Of a stretch of DNA of 64,000 nt, positions 32,506 to 41,789 are shown one piece after another. The notes beneath the pieces are model-generated. The model made no database searches, was not told the DNA's origin, and worked only from the letters and a program-made list of their open reading frames with translations. This DNA is from Lysobacter sp. BMK333-48F3. Its GTDB lineage: Bacteria > Pseudomonadota > Gammaproteobacteria > Xanthomonadales > Xanthomonadaceae. The stretch spans positions 930,001 through 994,000 of the forward strand of contig NZ_JAIHOO010000001.1 in assembly GCF_019733395.1 (NCBI RefSeq), given 5' to 3'. Within the stretch, counting starts at the first letter, position 1. Each line of letters begins with the position of its first letter. A program made the translations under genes and the position numbers.

Positions 32506-33354
32506 ATGTCGCCCTTGCTCAAGATCCGCTCCGAACGCGACCAGATGTCGGCGATCGAACGCCGGATCGCCGATTACCTGCTGGAGAACGCGCACCTGCT
32601 GCGCGACTACTCCTCGCAGCAGCTGGCCAACGCGCTCGGCATCAGCCAGTCCAGCGTGGTCAAGTTCAGCCAGAAGCTCGGCTTCAAGGGCTATCCGGAC
32701 CTGAAGTACTCGATCGGCGAGGCGGTCGCGCGCGGCGACGCCCAGGACGAGGGCGCGGTCGCCGAGGCCATCGACTGCGACCCGCACGTGGCCCTGGCCG
32801 AACGGCTGTGGCACGCCAAGGCCCGCGCCGAGGAAGAGACCCGGCTGATCAATCCGCCCGAGCGCATCGAGGCGATCGCCGAGGCGGTGCAGAACGCGCG
32901 CCGGGTGTTCATCATCGGCCTGGGCGAGGACGGCATCCCGGCGCGCGCGCTGGCGCTGAAGCTGGCGATGATCGGCATCCTCGGCGTGCACCACTTCGAC
33001 CCGGTGCTGATGACCGCCAGCACCGCCAGCGCCAACGCCCAGGACGTGCTGCTGGTGTTCTCCGAATACGGCAAGCAGACCGCGCTGTGCCACCTGGCGC
33101 GCGCCTTCGCCGCGACCGGCGGCAAGGTGATCTCGGCGACCCGGCACACCCCCAACCCGCTGCGCGCCCATGCCGACCACGCCCTGCTGGTGTCGGCCCA
33201 CGACGAGCGCGCGCACATCGAGCCCTTGCTGTACCAGTCGGCGCTGCAGCAGTTGCTCGACCTGATCTTCATCCTGCTGTGCGAGCACGGCCAGGGCCGG
33301 CTCAGCCAGCTCGACAGCAGCGCCGAGCGGATCCAGGACATGCTCGATACCTGA
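32506..33354 (+). CDS. RpiR/MurR-type transcriptional regulator with SIS domain
   Basis: 282 residues. The N-terminal HTH_6 (about 1-75) includes ANALGISQSSVVKFSQKLGFKG, and the C-terminal SIS sugar-phosphate domain (about 120-260) includes VFIIGLGEDGIPARALALKL and VLLVFSEYGKQTALCH. The closest functional idea is MurR, the repressor of MurNAc-6-phosphate genes, but the ligand cannot be told. It lies 76 bp after the epimerase gene and probably controls the surrounding murein-peptide genes. Confidence 0.93.
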   Translation: MSPLLKIRSERDQMSAIERRIADYLLENAHLLRDYSSQQLANALGISQSSVVKFSQKLGFKGYPDLKYSIGEAVARGDAQDEGAVAEAIDCDPHVALAERLWHAKARAEEETRLINPPERIEAIAEAVQNARRVFIIGLGEDGIPARALALKLAMIGILGVHHFDPVLMTASTASANAQDVLLVFSEYGKQTALCHLARAFAATGGKVISATRHTPNPLRAHADHALLVSAHDERAHIEPLLYQSALQQLLDLIFILLCEHGQGRLSQLDSSAERIQDMLDT

Positions 33355-33501
33355 GGCACCGACCGCCCCGGAAACGTGGTCCCGCCCGGCTCGAGTACGC
33401 TCGATCAGGCATGCCCGATCGAGTACGTCCGATCCGATGCCCCCGCTCCGAACCGCCCGACGCCCAGCGACGACTGCCCCGATGTTTCGCGAGGATCCGC
33501 C

Positions 33502-34302
33502 ATGCCCAAGCTGCCGTTCCTTTCCCGCCCCTGGCGGCGCGCGCTCGTCCTCGCCGCGGCGGCGCTGATGACCGTCGCCTGCGCCACTCGCGGCGACCGC
33601 GCCGGCCCCGGCCCGGAGCAGGCGCAGCAATTGGTCCTGGTGGTCACCGCCGACTGGGACGCCAGCGGCGGCCGGCTGCAGCGCTACGCACGCGACGGCG
33701 CCGGCTGGCGCGCGGTCGGCGAGGCCGCCGCGGTCACCGTCGGCCGCGCCGGTTCGGCCTGGGGCCGCGGCCTGCACCAGGTGCCGGCCGGCGATGCCGG
33801 CCCGGTCAAGCGCGAAGGCGACGGCCGCGCCCCGGCCGGCCTGTTCCGCATCGGCACCGCCTTCGGCTACGCCGAGCACGCCGCCACCGCCCTGCCCTAC
33901 AGCGCGATGACCGTGTCCGACTACTGCATCGACGTCGCCGATTCGCCGCTGTACAACCGCATCGTCGATGCGCGCGAGGTCGGCGCCGCCGCGGTCGCCG
34001 GCTCGACCGAACCGATGCGCCGCGACCTGCACGCCGACGGCGACCAGCGCTACCGCCAGGGCTTCGTGATCGAACACAACGCCGACGGCGCGCGCGGCGC
34101 CGGCAGTTGCATCTTCGCCCACCTGTGGAAGGCGCCGGGCGAAGCCACCGCCGGCTGCACCGCGATGGACCCCGGCCAGATGAGCGAACTGCTGTCCTGG
34201 CTGCGGCCCGAAGCGCACCCGGTGTTCGTCCTGCTGCCGCAGGCCCAATACGACGCGCTGTGGCGCAGCTGGGGCCTGCCGGCGCCGGACGATACGCGCT
34301 GA
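33502..34302 (+). CDS. L,D-transpeptidase-like (YkuD) lipoprotein
   Basis: 266 residues from ATG 33502 (the frame is open to 33376, but the signal starts here). The signal ALVLAAAALMTVAC gives a lipobox TVAC. The YkuD-type catalytic segment is of the variant form: His207 in IFAHLW and Cys219 in TAGCTAM. The rest (APAGLFRIGTAFGY) also matches this branch. L,D-transpeptidases crosslink or edit peptidoglycan; this shorter branch is less studied and may be a carboxypeptidase or hydrolase. It closes the plus-strand murein set. Confidence 0.88.
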   Translation: MPKLPFLSRPWRRALVLAAAALMTVACATRGDRAGPGPEQAQQLVLVVTADWDASGGRLQRYARDGAGWRAVGEAAAVTVGRAGSAWGRGLHQVPAGDAGPVKREGDGRAPAGLFRIGTAFGYAEHAATALPYSAMTVSDYCIDVADSPLYNRIVDAREVGAAAVAGSTEPMRRDLHADGDQRYRQGFVIEHNADGARGAGSCIFAHLWKAPGEATAGCTAMDPGQMSELLSWLRPEAHPVFVLLPQAQYDALWRSWGLPAPDDTR

Positions 34303-34777
34303 GCCCGCTTGCGGGGTAGCAGCGCCGCGAGTCGCGACCCCGGGATACGCAGGCGGGCCGACGCCTGAGGCGGCGATCGAAGCTGCGACCGGTGTTCGGC
34401 TGGGAATGTGGGCGAAAGCCAAAAGGCAAAAGCCAAAAGCCAATCCCCCCTGCCCCCCTTTTTCAAAGGGGGGAACAGCAACGGCACGGCAACAACAAAA
34501 GCAGCGTGCTCGCCGAATGCGCCGAATGCGCCGACTGCCTTCTCGCCTTTGAAACAGGAACGCGCCGACTACTCCCGCCCTTGAAAAAGGGAGCCCGCCG
34601 ACCACTTCCCCCCTTTGAAAAAGGGGGGGCCAGGGGGGATTTGCCGTTGCCGTTGCTGTTTCTGTTGCCGCGGTTGCTGGTCGCTGGCCTAGCTCCAACT
34701 GCCGCACTCGCCCTCGCCGCCGCTCCGCAACCCCATCGCAGCTGGTGCCGCCTCTCCCGCAACCACCGCGCCGACGA
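34303..34777. repeat. 475-bp repeat-filled gap: paired inverted C-rich elements and hexamer runs
   Basis: No gene is seen. It holds a diverged GTAGGAGC-type repeat (about 34312-34340), a GCCAAAAG run (about 34417-34441), a C-rich palindromic repeat (34442-34474), a partial copy near 34577, an inverse full copy (34607-34642), and a TTGCCG/TTGCTG hexamer run (about 34641-34680). The two full copies face each other like the ends of a miniature element of about 200 bp. Confidence 0.75.
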
Positions 34778-36640
34778 TCAGCGTCGGGCCCCGCTCCCCG
34801 CCTTGCCGCTGCCGGCGCCGACCTGGGCCTGCTTCGCCGCCGCCTTCTCGCGGCTTTCGACGATGAACCGGTCGACCCGTTGCTCCAGCACCGGCAACGG
34901 CACCGAGCCCAGGGCCAGGATCGCGTCGTGGAAGGCGCGGATGTCGAAGTCCCGGCCCAGCGCCTGCTCGGCCTTGGCCCGCGAGCGTTCGATGCTCATC
35001 TGGCCGAGGTAGTACGACAAAGCCTGCCCCGGCCAGCCGATGTAGCGGTCGACCTCGGTCTGGATCTCGTGCTCGCTGAGCGCGGTGTTGTCGCGCAGGA
35101 AGGCCTGGGCGCGCTCGCGGCTCCAGCCCAGGTGGTGCACGCCGGTGTCGACCACCAGCCGGCTGGCGCGCCACATCTGGTAGGTCAGGTAGCCGAAGTA
35201 GTCGTAGGGCGTGTCGTACAGGTTCATCTCGATGCCGAGCTTCTCCGAGTACAAGGCCCAACCCTCGCCGTAGGCCGAGATGTAGGTGTAGCGGCGGAAA
35301 TCCGGCAGGCCCTCGTGCTCGGCGGCGAGCGAGGTCTGCAGCGAATGGCCCGGCGCGGATTCGTGCAGGGTCAGCGCGGCCAGATTGAACAAGGGCCGCG
35401 ACGGCAGGTCGTAGGTGTTGAGCAGGTACACGTCGCGGCCGCCGCGGCCGGCGGTGTAGAACGGCGCCAGGTCCGGCGGCACCGGCTTGATCGCGAAGCG
35501 CTGGCGCGGCAGCAAGCCGATGAATTCGCCGATCTGGCCGTCGACGCGCTTGGCCAGCCAGGAGGCGCGCATCAGCAGTTCGTCGCCGCTCTTGGGGTAG
35601 AACTTTGGATCGGTGCGCAGATGGTGCAGGAACTGCGCGAAGCTGCCCTTGAAGCCGGTCTTGGCGATGGTCTGGTCCATCTGCGCGCGGATCTTGGCCA
35701 CTTCGGCCAGGCCGATCTCGTGGATCTTCGCCGGCTCCAGGTCGAGCGTGGTGTATTCGCGGATCTTGGCCCGATACAGCGCCTCGCCGTCGGGCATGGC
35801 CTCGGCGGCGAGCGTGGTGCGCGCGCGGGTCATGTACTCGTCGCGCATGAACGCCAGCAGCTTGCGGTACGCCGGCAGCACCGATTCCTCGATCGCGCGT
35901 GCGGCCTCGGCGCGCAAGCGAGCCTGCTCCGCCGCCGGCAGGTTGGCCGGCATCTGCTTGAACGGGGTGTAGAACAGGTTGTCCTCGAGCTTGGCGTCCA
36001 GCACTTCCTTGATCGACACGTCGCGCCCGCCCAGGGTCGCGCGCGGCACGCTGTAGCCGCGATCCAGGCCGGTGCGCATGTTGCCGATCTGTTCGTCGAA
36101 GTAGCGCGGGATGTCGCGCAGCTGGCCGAGGTAACGGCGATAGCCTTCGGCGTCGCGGATCGGCCGGCGCGCGGTGAAGCCCAGGTTGGTCCAGAACGCG
36201 CTGTCGCTGTTGAACGGCATTTCCCAGCTGCGCAAGCGCTGGTTGGCGAGCAGGCTCTGGATCTGCTGGCGGAACACCGCGTAGTTGACCGGGTCCTCGC
36301 CGCGCAGTTGGGCGGGGTCGATCGCGTCCAGCTCCTCCATCACCTGGGCCCAGTAGCGCTCGCGCGCGGCCTGGCTGGCGGGATCGACCTTGGGCAGCTT
36401 GTCGGAAGGCTGGCCTTGCACGTCCTCGTCGTCGCCGCCGGCGAACTGGACCTGGCGCCATTTCCATTCGCGGGTGTACAGCGCCTTGAAGCGCGCGCCG
36501 GCGGCCTCCTCGCTGCGGCTGTCGGCGGTGGCAGGCGCGGGCTCGGCGGCGAGCGACGGCAGCGCGCCCAGCGCGAGCGACAGGGCGACGGTCAGCGCGG
36601 CGCGCGAGGCGCGCAGGCGGGAGGAGCGGCTCGGGGTCAT
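34778..36640 (-). CDS. DUF885 family secreted metallopeptidase-like protein
   Basis: 620 residues from ATG 36640 (15 codons after the first possible start), with a signal peptide (ALTVALSLALGALPSLAA). DUF885 runs over nearly the whole protein; its signature is the zinc-like motif HESAPGHSLQ (His426, Glu427, His432) and a downstream YGEGWALYSEKLG. The family is related to M2/M3-type metallopeptidases, and most members are uncharacterised secreted peptidases. It lies 91 bp downstream of the M24 peptidase gene on the same strand and could be the last gene of the hydroxyproline operon. Confidence 0.9.
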   Translation of the reverse strand: MTPSRSSRLRASRAALTVALSLALGALPSLAAEPAPATADSRSEEAAGARFKALYTREWKWRQVQFAGGDDEDVQGQPSDKLPKVDPASQAARERYWAQVMEELDAIDPAQLRGEDPVNYAVFRQQIQSLLANQRLRSWEMPFNSDSAFWTNLGFTARRPIRDAEGYRRYLGQLRDIPRYFDEQIGNMRTGLDRGYSVPRATLGGRDVSIKEVLDAKLEDNLFYTPFKQMPANLPAAEQARLRAEAARAIEESVLPAYRKLLAFMRDEYMTRARTTLAAEAMPDGEALYRAKIREYTTLDLEPAKIHEIGLAEVAKIRAQMDQTIAKTGFKGSFAQFLHHLRTDPKFYPKSGDELLMRASWLAKRVDGQIGEFIGLLPRQRFAIKPVPPDLAPFYTAGRGGRDVYLLNTYDLPSRPLFNLAALTLHESAPGHSLQTSLAAEHEGLPDFRRYTYISAYGEGWALYSEKLGIEMNLYDTPYDYFGYLTYQMWRASRLVVDTGVHHLGWSRERAQAFLRDNTALSEHEIQTEVDRYIGWPGQALSYYLGQMSIERSRAKAEQALGRDFDIRAFHDAILALGSVPLPVLEQRVDRFIVESREKAAAKQAQVGAGSGKAGSGARR

Positions 36641-36731
36641 CGCGGCACTCGGTAGCGGGACACGGAAGCGCCGATGATGCGCCATCGGCGCGCCGCAGGG
36701 ATGTGCCTGAAGTGTCCGCCGCGCCGCCGGC

Positions 36732-37940
36732 TCAATCCGCGAACGGCCGGTCGATCGCCGGCGCGGGCTCGGTGAACCAGCGCGCGCCGTCCTCGGTGAC
36801 GTAGAAGTGATCCTCCAGGCGCACGCCGAAACGGTTCGGCACCACGATCATCGGCTCGTTGGAGCAGCAGTTGCCGCTCTCCAGCCCCTGCGTGTTGCCG
36901 CGCACCAGGTACGGCGCCTCGTGCACGCTCATGCCGCAGCCGTGGCCGGTGCGGTGCGGCAGGCCGGGCAGCCGGTAGTCCGGGCCCAGGCCGGCGCGCT
37001 CGAGCACATCGCGCGCGGCGCGGTCGACCGCCTCGCCGCTGACTCCGGGCCGGACCGCGGCGAAGGCCGCCGCCTGCGCTTCGCGCTCCAGTTCCCAGAT
37101 CCGGGCCTGGTCGGCATCGGCGCGGCCGCAGATGTAGGTGCGGGTGATGTCGGACTGGTAGCCCTGCACCGCGCAGCCGGTGTCGATCAGCACCAGCTCG
37201 CCTTCGCGCAGCGTCTGTTCGCCGGGAATGCCGTGCGGATACGCGGTGGCTTCGCCGAACTGGACGATGCAGAAGGTCGAACCGTTGTCGGCGCCGAGCG
37301 CGCGGTGGGCTTCGTCGATGAAACGGCGCAGGGTCGTGGTGGTCGTGCCCTCCTCGGCCAGGCCGGCGGCGAGGCGGTGCACCTGCAGGGTCATCGCCAT
37401 GGCCTGGCGCATCAGCGCCAGCTCGGCCGGCGACTTGCGCGCCCGGCAACCGTCGACGATCGCCGCGGCATCGGCGATGTCCAGGTTCGGCGCCGCCGCG
37501 CGCAGGCCGGCGTAGATCGCGAACGCCGCGCCGGGGTCTAGCGCCAGCCGGCTCGCGCCGCGCTCGCGCAAGGTCTTCGCGACCAGCGCGTAGGGATCCT
37601 CGTGTTCCTCCCACAGCCGCGGCTGCGCGGGAATCTTCAGCACATGCGACAGCGAGCCGGCCTCGAAACCGGGTGCGATCAGCACCGGGTCGCCGTCCAG
37701 GGTCAGCAGCATCGCCACCAGGCGCTCGTTGGCGCCCCAGGGCACGCCGGCGAAGTAGCGCAACGAGGTGCCGGCGCCGATCAGCAGCGCGTCGCTGCCT
37801 TGCGCGCGCATCAGCGCGCGGGCGCGCTCGATGCGCTGCTGGTGCTCGTCCGCGCCGATCGCCGGCGCGCGCTCGCGCCATGGCGCCAGCTGGGCCCGCG
37901 CCTGTTCCAGGGTCAGACCGCCGATCTGGCTGCGGCTCAT
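36732..37940 (-). CDS. M24 family Xaa-Pro aminopeptidase/prolidase
   Basis: 402 residues. It has an N-terminal creatinase-type domain (LIGAGTSLRYFAGVPWGANERL) and a C-terminal pita-bread domain with the dinuclear metal ligands Asp253 (LIDTG), Asp264 (SDITRTY), His in HRTGHGCGMSVHEAP, Glu in SNEPMI and Glu in VRLEDHFYVTEDG. No signal peptide, so cytoplasmic. Its ATG overlaps the stop of the semialdehyde dehydrogenase gene by 4 bp. In this operon it probably frees (hydroxy)proline from imported collagen-type peptides, which is inference from context. Confidence 0.92.
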   Translation of the reverse strand: MSRSQIGGLTLEQARAQLAPWRERAPAIGADEHQQRIERARALMRAQGSDALLIGAGTSLRYFAGVPWGANERLVAMLLTLDGDPVLIAPGFEAGSLSHVLKIPAQPRLWEEHEDPYALVAKTLRERGASRLALDPGAAFAIYAGLRAAAPNLDIADAAAIVDGCRARKSPAELALMRQAMAMTLQVHRLAAGLAEEGTTTTTLRRFIDEAHRALGADNGSTFCIVQFGEATAYPHGIPGEQTLREGELVLIDTGCAVQGYQSDITRTYICGRADADQARIWELEREAQAAAFAAVRPGVSGEAVDRAARDVLERAGLGPDYRLPGLPHRTGHGCGMSVHEAPYLVRGNTQGLESGNCCSNEPMIVVPNRFGVRLEDHFYVTEDGARWFTEPAPAIDRPFAD

Positions 37941-39523
37941 GCTTGCGCTCCTATCGTGTCGGTGGTCCAGCGTCCGTCGATCTTGCGCATCAAGCCGGCC
38001 GGGCCGCGGTCGCGCAGCTCGGCGGGCAATTGCGCCTCGTCGATGTGGTCGTAGCAATGCAACGCGGCGAAGCGGCGGATCGCCGCCGGCAGGCCGACTG
38101 CGGTGAAACCGGGGTGGCCGGTGCTCGGGAACGGACCGCCGTGGTTCATCGCCGGGCTCACCGCGACCCCGGTCGGCATGCGCCCGCCGATCAGGCGCCC
38201 GACTTTCGGCCGCAGCGTCGCCGCGACCGCATCGCGCGCCTCGCGGTCGTCGGCATCCGCGTACAAGGTGCCGGTGAGCTGGCCGTCGAGCGCGCGCGCG
38301 ACCGCCACCGCTTGCGCCGCATCGGCGACCCGCACGATCAGGCTGGCCGGGCCGAAGGCTTCGGCCTGCAGGCCAGGCGCGGCGAGAAAGACAGGTGCGT
38401 CGATCTCGAACAGCGCCGGGCGCACCCGATAGCCCGCGCCCTCGGCGGGTTCGCCGCCGGCCAGGGCGCGCGCGCCGAGCGCGCGCCATTGCGCCAGCGC
38501 ACCCAGGTAGTGCTCGCGCACGCCATGGGAGAACAGCACTCCGCCCGCACTGGCGCCGATGCGTTCGGCCGCCGCGGCGACGAAGGCGTCGCCGGCCGCG
38601 CCTTGCGGCACCGCCAGCAGGCCCGGATTGGTGCAGAACTGGCCGACGCCGAGCGTGCACGAGGCGACGAACTCCTGCGCCAGGGCCGCGCCGCGCGAAC
38701 GCAGCGCGGCCTCGAACAGGAACACCGGGTTGACACTGGACAGTTCCAGATACGCCGGCACTCCGGCCGCGTCCGCCGCCGCTTTCAGCGCCAGTCCGGC
38801 GCCGCGGCTGCCGGTGAAGGCGATCGCGCCCAGGCGCGCGTCGCCGGCCAGGCGCAGGCCGTCGGCGTTGTCGAGCTGGTACAGCGCTTGCACCGCCGCC
38901 GCCGGCAGGCCGGCGTCGAGCAGGGAGCGATGCGCCAGTTGCGCCAGGCGCCGGCCGGTCGCCGGATGCGAGGGATGCAGCTTGGCGATCACCGGATTGC
39001 GCGCGGCGATCGCCGAGGCGAAGTCGCTGCCGGAAATCGCGTTGAAGGCGAGCGGGAAGTTGTTCGGCCCGAACACCAACACCGGCTTGTGCAACGGCGC
39101 CAGATGGGTGCGCAATCCCGCCGCGGTATCGATGGTCGGTTCGGTCCAGGCGTACTCGCGCGCCGCACGCGCGGCCTGGCGCAGTTGGCCGGTGGTGCGC
39201 GGCAGTTCGACCTGGGCCAGGCGCGGCTCGACCGGCAGGGCGGTCTCGCGGTGCGCCAGCGCGACCAACTGCGCCGCATCGTCCTCGATCGCCTGCGCAT
39301 AGCCGTCGAGGAAGGCAGCGATGCGCTGCGGATCGGCCGCCGCCAGTTCGTCGGCGACCGCGGCGGCCGCGGCCAATGCCGCCTGCGCGTCGCCGGCGCC
39401 GGACACCGGGAACGCCGGCGCCAGCGCCTCGCCGGTGGCCGGGTCGTAACCGCGGAACTCGCCGGCGCCGTCGCGCGACGGCTGCCAGCGGCCTTCCAGC
39501 AAAACCTCCGCGCGCGCGTCCAT
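37937..39523 (-). CDS. lhpG: Alpha-ketoglutarate semialdehyde dehydrogenase (hydroxyproline pathway)
   Basis: 528 residues, the usual length for this branch of NADP-preferring aldehyde dehydrogenases. Catalytic Cys297 lies in GQFCTNPGLL and Glu260 in YLELSSVNP; PNNFPLAFN is the family form of the conserved Asn region. It oxidises alpha-ketoglutarate semialdehyde to alpha-ketoglutarate, the last step of hydroxyproline (and also pentose or glucarate) breakdown. Position directly after the deaminase gene (stop and start share TGATG) decides for the hydroxyproline role. Confidence 0.92.
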   Translation of the reverse strand: MDARAEVLLEGRWQPSRDGAGEFRGYDPATGEALAPAFPVSGAGDAQAALAAAAAVADELAAADPQRIAAFLDGYAQAIEDDAAQLVALAHRETALPVEPRLAQVELPRTTGQLRQAARAAREYAWTEPTIDTAAGLRTHLAPLHKPVLVFGPNNFPLAFNAISGSDFASAIAARNPVIAKLHPSHPATGRRLAQLAHRSLLDAGLPAAAVQALYQLDNADGLRLAGDARLGAIAFTGSRGAGLALKAAADAAGVPAYLELSSVNPVFLFEAALRSRGAALAQEFVASCTLGVGQFCTNPGLLAVPQGAAGDAFVAAAAERIGASAGGVLFSHGVREHYLGALAQWRALGARALAGGEPAEGAGYRVRPALFEIDAPVFLAAPGLQAEAFGPASLIVRVADAAQAVAVARALDGQLTGTLYADADDREARDAVAATLRPKVGRLIGGRMPTGVAVSPAMNHGGPFPSTGHPGFTAVGLPAAIRRFAALHCYDHIDEAQLPAELRDRGPAGLMRKIDGRWTTDTIGAQA

Positions 39524-40428
39524 CAGACCGCCGGCCGGGTCGCGCCGGCGCGTTCGATCACCGCCAGCGCGGCGGCGCGCTCGGCGCCTTCCAGGGCCAT
39601 GCGCGGCGCGCGCACCCGCTCGCTGCCGAGGCCGACCTGCTCCTGCACCAGTTTGATCAGCTGGACGAACTTGGGCACGGTGTCCAGGCGCAGCAGCGGC
39701 AGGAACCAGGCGTACAGCTCCTGCGCCGCGCGCGCGCCGCCGTCGCGGGCCAGCTCGAACAGGCGCACCGACTCGTGCGGGTAGGCGTTGACCAGGCCGG
39801 CGATCCAGCCGGTCGCGCCCATCGCCACGCCCTCGACGATCGCGTCGTCCATGCCGACCAGCAGCTCCAGGCGCTCGCCGAGCAGGGCGCGGATCGCGGC
39901 GAAGCGGCGCACGTCGGCCGAGGACTCCTTGACCGCCTGCAGGTTGGGCAACTGCGCGGCGAGTTCGGCGATCTGCTCCGGCACGAAATCGGTCTTGTAG
40001 GCGACCGGGTTGTTGTAGAGCATGCACGGCAGCGAGGTGGCGCGGATCACCGCCTCCACATGCGCCTTCATCTCGCGCCAGTCGGTCGAATAGACGTACG
40101 GCGGCAGCACCATCAGCGCGGCGCAACCGATCTTCTCGGCTTCGCGCGCCAGCCGCACCGCCTCGTCGGTGGACAGCGCGGCGATTCCCGGAATCACCGG
40201 CGCCTTGCCGTCCAGCGCGCCGACCAGGGTGCGCAGGATCGCGCACTTGTCCTCGAAGCTCAGCGTCGCCGCTTCGCCGAGCGAGCCCAGCGGGACGATG
40301 CCGACGCAGCCGGCCTCGATCAGGGTCTGCGCATGGCGGGCGAGGAAGGCGTGGTCGATCGAGCCGTCGGCGGCGAAGGGCGTGGTGATGGCGGGGATGA
40401 CGCCGCGCCAGAACGGGGCATTGCTCAT
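39523..40428 (-). CDS. lhpC: DHDPS-family pyrroline-4-hydroxy-2-carboxylate deaminase
   Basis: 301 residues, a (beta/alpha)8 barrel of the dihydrodipicolinate synthase family. It has the Schiff-base Lys167 (LQAVKESSADV), Tyr138 (CMLYNNP) and the substrate loop GSLGEAATLS, where lysine-pathway enzymes usually have GTTGE. In the lhp pathway this enzyme turns pyrroline-4-hydroxy-2-carboxylate into alpha-ketoglutarate semialdehyde and ammonia. The start overlaps the upstream oxidoreductase by 4 bp (ATGA). Lysine-pathway DapA is made unlikely by the operon and the loop. Confidence 0.9.
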   Translation of the reverse strand: MSNAPFWRGVIPAITTPFAADGSIDHAFLARHAQTLIEAGCVGIVPLGSLGEAATLSFEDKCAILRTLVGALDGKAPVIPGIAALSTDEAVRLAREAEKIGCAALMVLPPYVYSTDWREMKAHVEAVIRATSLPCMLYNNPVAYKTDFVPEQIAELAAQLPNLQAVKESSADVRRFAAIRALLGERLELLVGMDDAIVEGVAMGATGWIAGLVNAYPHESVRLFELARDGGARAAQELYAWFLPLLRLDTVPKFVQLIKLVQEQVGLGSERVRAPRMALEGAERAAALAVIERAGATRPAV

Positions 40429-41789
40429 GAAGTCGATCCTTGCGGTGCGATGGAAGAGGAAGCAACGGACGCCGACGCGTCGGCGGGAGAAAATCCGGCC
40501 AGGGCCAATCCGGCCAGCCGGGTCGGAAACAGCGGCGGGCGCATGAGGGATGCGCTCGCAGCCGAGTCCGAAGATGCGGGGAAGACGTCCAGCTCGGCCA
40601 GCGCCGCGCCGCAGATGCGGCCCTGGCAGCTGCCCATGCCGCAGCGCGTGGCGAGCTTGGCCGCACGCGGATCGGCCCAGCCTTGCAGGCGCGCCAGCGG
40701 CACGTCCTCGCAGCGGCAGACCAGGGTGTCGGCGGTGGCGCAGGCGCGCACCTCGTCGCGGACCGGGAAGTGCGCCGCCAGCAAGGCGGCGAACGCGCGC
40801 GCACGCTGCCGCCGCGGGTACAACGCGCGCGCCGCATCGTCGGCGCCGGCGGCGTGATGGCCGGCGATCGCGCCTTCCAGGCGGGCGACGTCCACGCCGC
40901 CGATGCCGCAGGCCTCGCCGGCCGCGTACACGCCGGCGACGCTGGTCGCCTGGCGCGCGTCGACCCGCACGGCGGCGTGGCGGCCCTGCGGCGTCAGCGC
41001 GCAACCGAGTTGGCGCGCCAGCTCCAGGTTCGGCACCAGGCCGTAACCGACCGCCAGCTGATCGCAGGCGATGCGCTCGACGCCGCGCCCGGTTTCGATC
41101 TCGACCTCGCTCACCCGGCCGTCGCCATGGGCCGCGCGCACCCAGGCGCCGCAGCGGTACGGCACGCCGGCCAGGCGCGCGCGCAAGGCCGCGGCCTGGG
41201 CCAGCTTGCCCGGCCAACGCCACAGCCGCGCGGCGAATCCGCGCACCGCCGCGGCCGGCGCCTGTTCGCAGATCGCCAGCACCTGCGCGCCGTGCGCGCG
41301 CAGGGTCGCCGCCGCGGCGAGCAACAGCGGACCGCTGCCGGCGACCAGCACGCGCTTGCCGGCGATCGGCCAGCCCTGCTTGACCAGGGCCTGCAGCGCG
41401 CCGGCGCCGCTCGCGCCGGGCAGGGTCCAACCGGGAAACGGCAGCAGCAGTTCGCGCGCGCCGGTCGCCAGGATCAGCTTGCGATAGCGCAGCTCCAACA
41501 GGCCTTGGTCCTGCTCGATCAGGATCCGGTCCGCGCCGGCGGCGAAGGCCTGCGCGGCCAGATGCCAGCTCACCGGCGCCACCGCATCCAGCGCCGCCAG
41601 CGCGCGGTGCAGTCCGGGCGCGAGGCCGCGGCGCAGGTCCGGCCGCCACACCTGGCCGCCGGCGCGCGCCTGCAGATCGACCAGCGCGACCTGGGCGCCG
41701 TGCGAGGCGGCCGCGCGCGCCGCGGCCAGACCGGCCGGGCCGGCGCCGATCACCAGCACGTCGACGACGGCGTCGTGCGCTTCAGTCAT
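40425..41789 (-). CDS. lhpE: D-hydroxyproline dehydrogenase, FAD/NAD-binding alpha-type subunit (HcnB-like)
   Basis: 454 residues. The N-terminal Rossmann motif VIGAGPAGLAAARAA and second dinucleotide motif VLVAGSGPLLLAAAATL are followed by a C-terminal BFD-like [2Fe-2S] region with four cysteines (VCRCEDVP and GMGSCQGRICG). This is the HcnB/SoxA-alpha type that forms a complex with a small ferredoxin subunit and a DadA-like subunit, both encoded just upstream. A tail of about 45 residues after FPASSDSAA is rich in Ala, Ser and Pro and may be disordered. Confidence 0.9.
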   Translation of the reverse strand: MTEAHDAVVDVLVIGAGPAGLAAARAAASHGAQVALVDLQARAGGQVWRPDLRRGLAPGLHRALAALDAVAPVSWHLAAQAFAAGADRILIEQDQGLLELRYRKLILATGARELLLPFPGWTLPGASGAGALQALVKQGWPIAGKRVLVAGSGPLLLAAAATLRAHGAQVLAICEQAPAAAVRGFAARLWRWPGKLAQAAALRARLAGVPYRCGAWVRAAHGDGRVSEVEIETGRGVERIACDQLAVGYGLVPNLELARQLGCALTPQGRHAAVRVDARQATSVAGVYAAGEACGIGGVDVARLEGAIAGHHAAGADDAARALYPRRQRARAFAALLAAHFPVRDEVRACATADTLVCRCEDVPLARLQGWADPRAAKLATRCGMGSCQGRICGAALAELDVFPASSDSAASASLMRPPLFPTRLAGLALAGFSPADASASVASSSIAPQGSTS

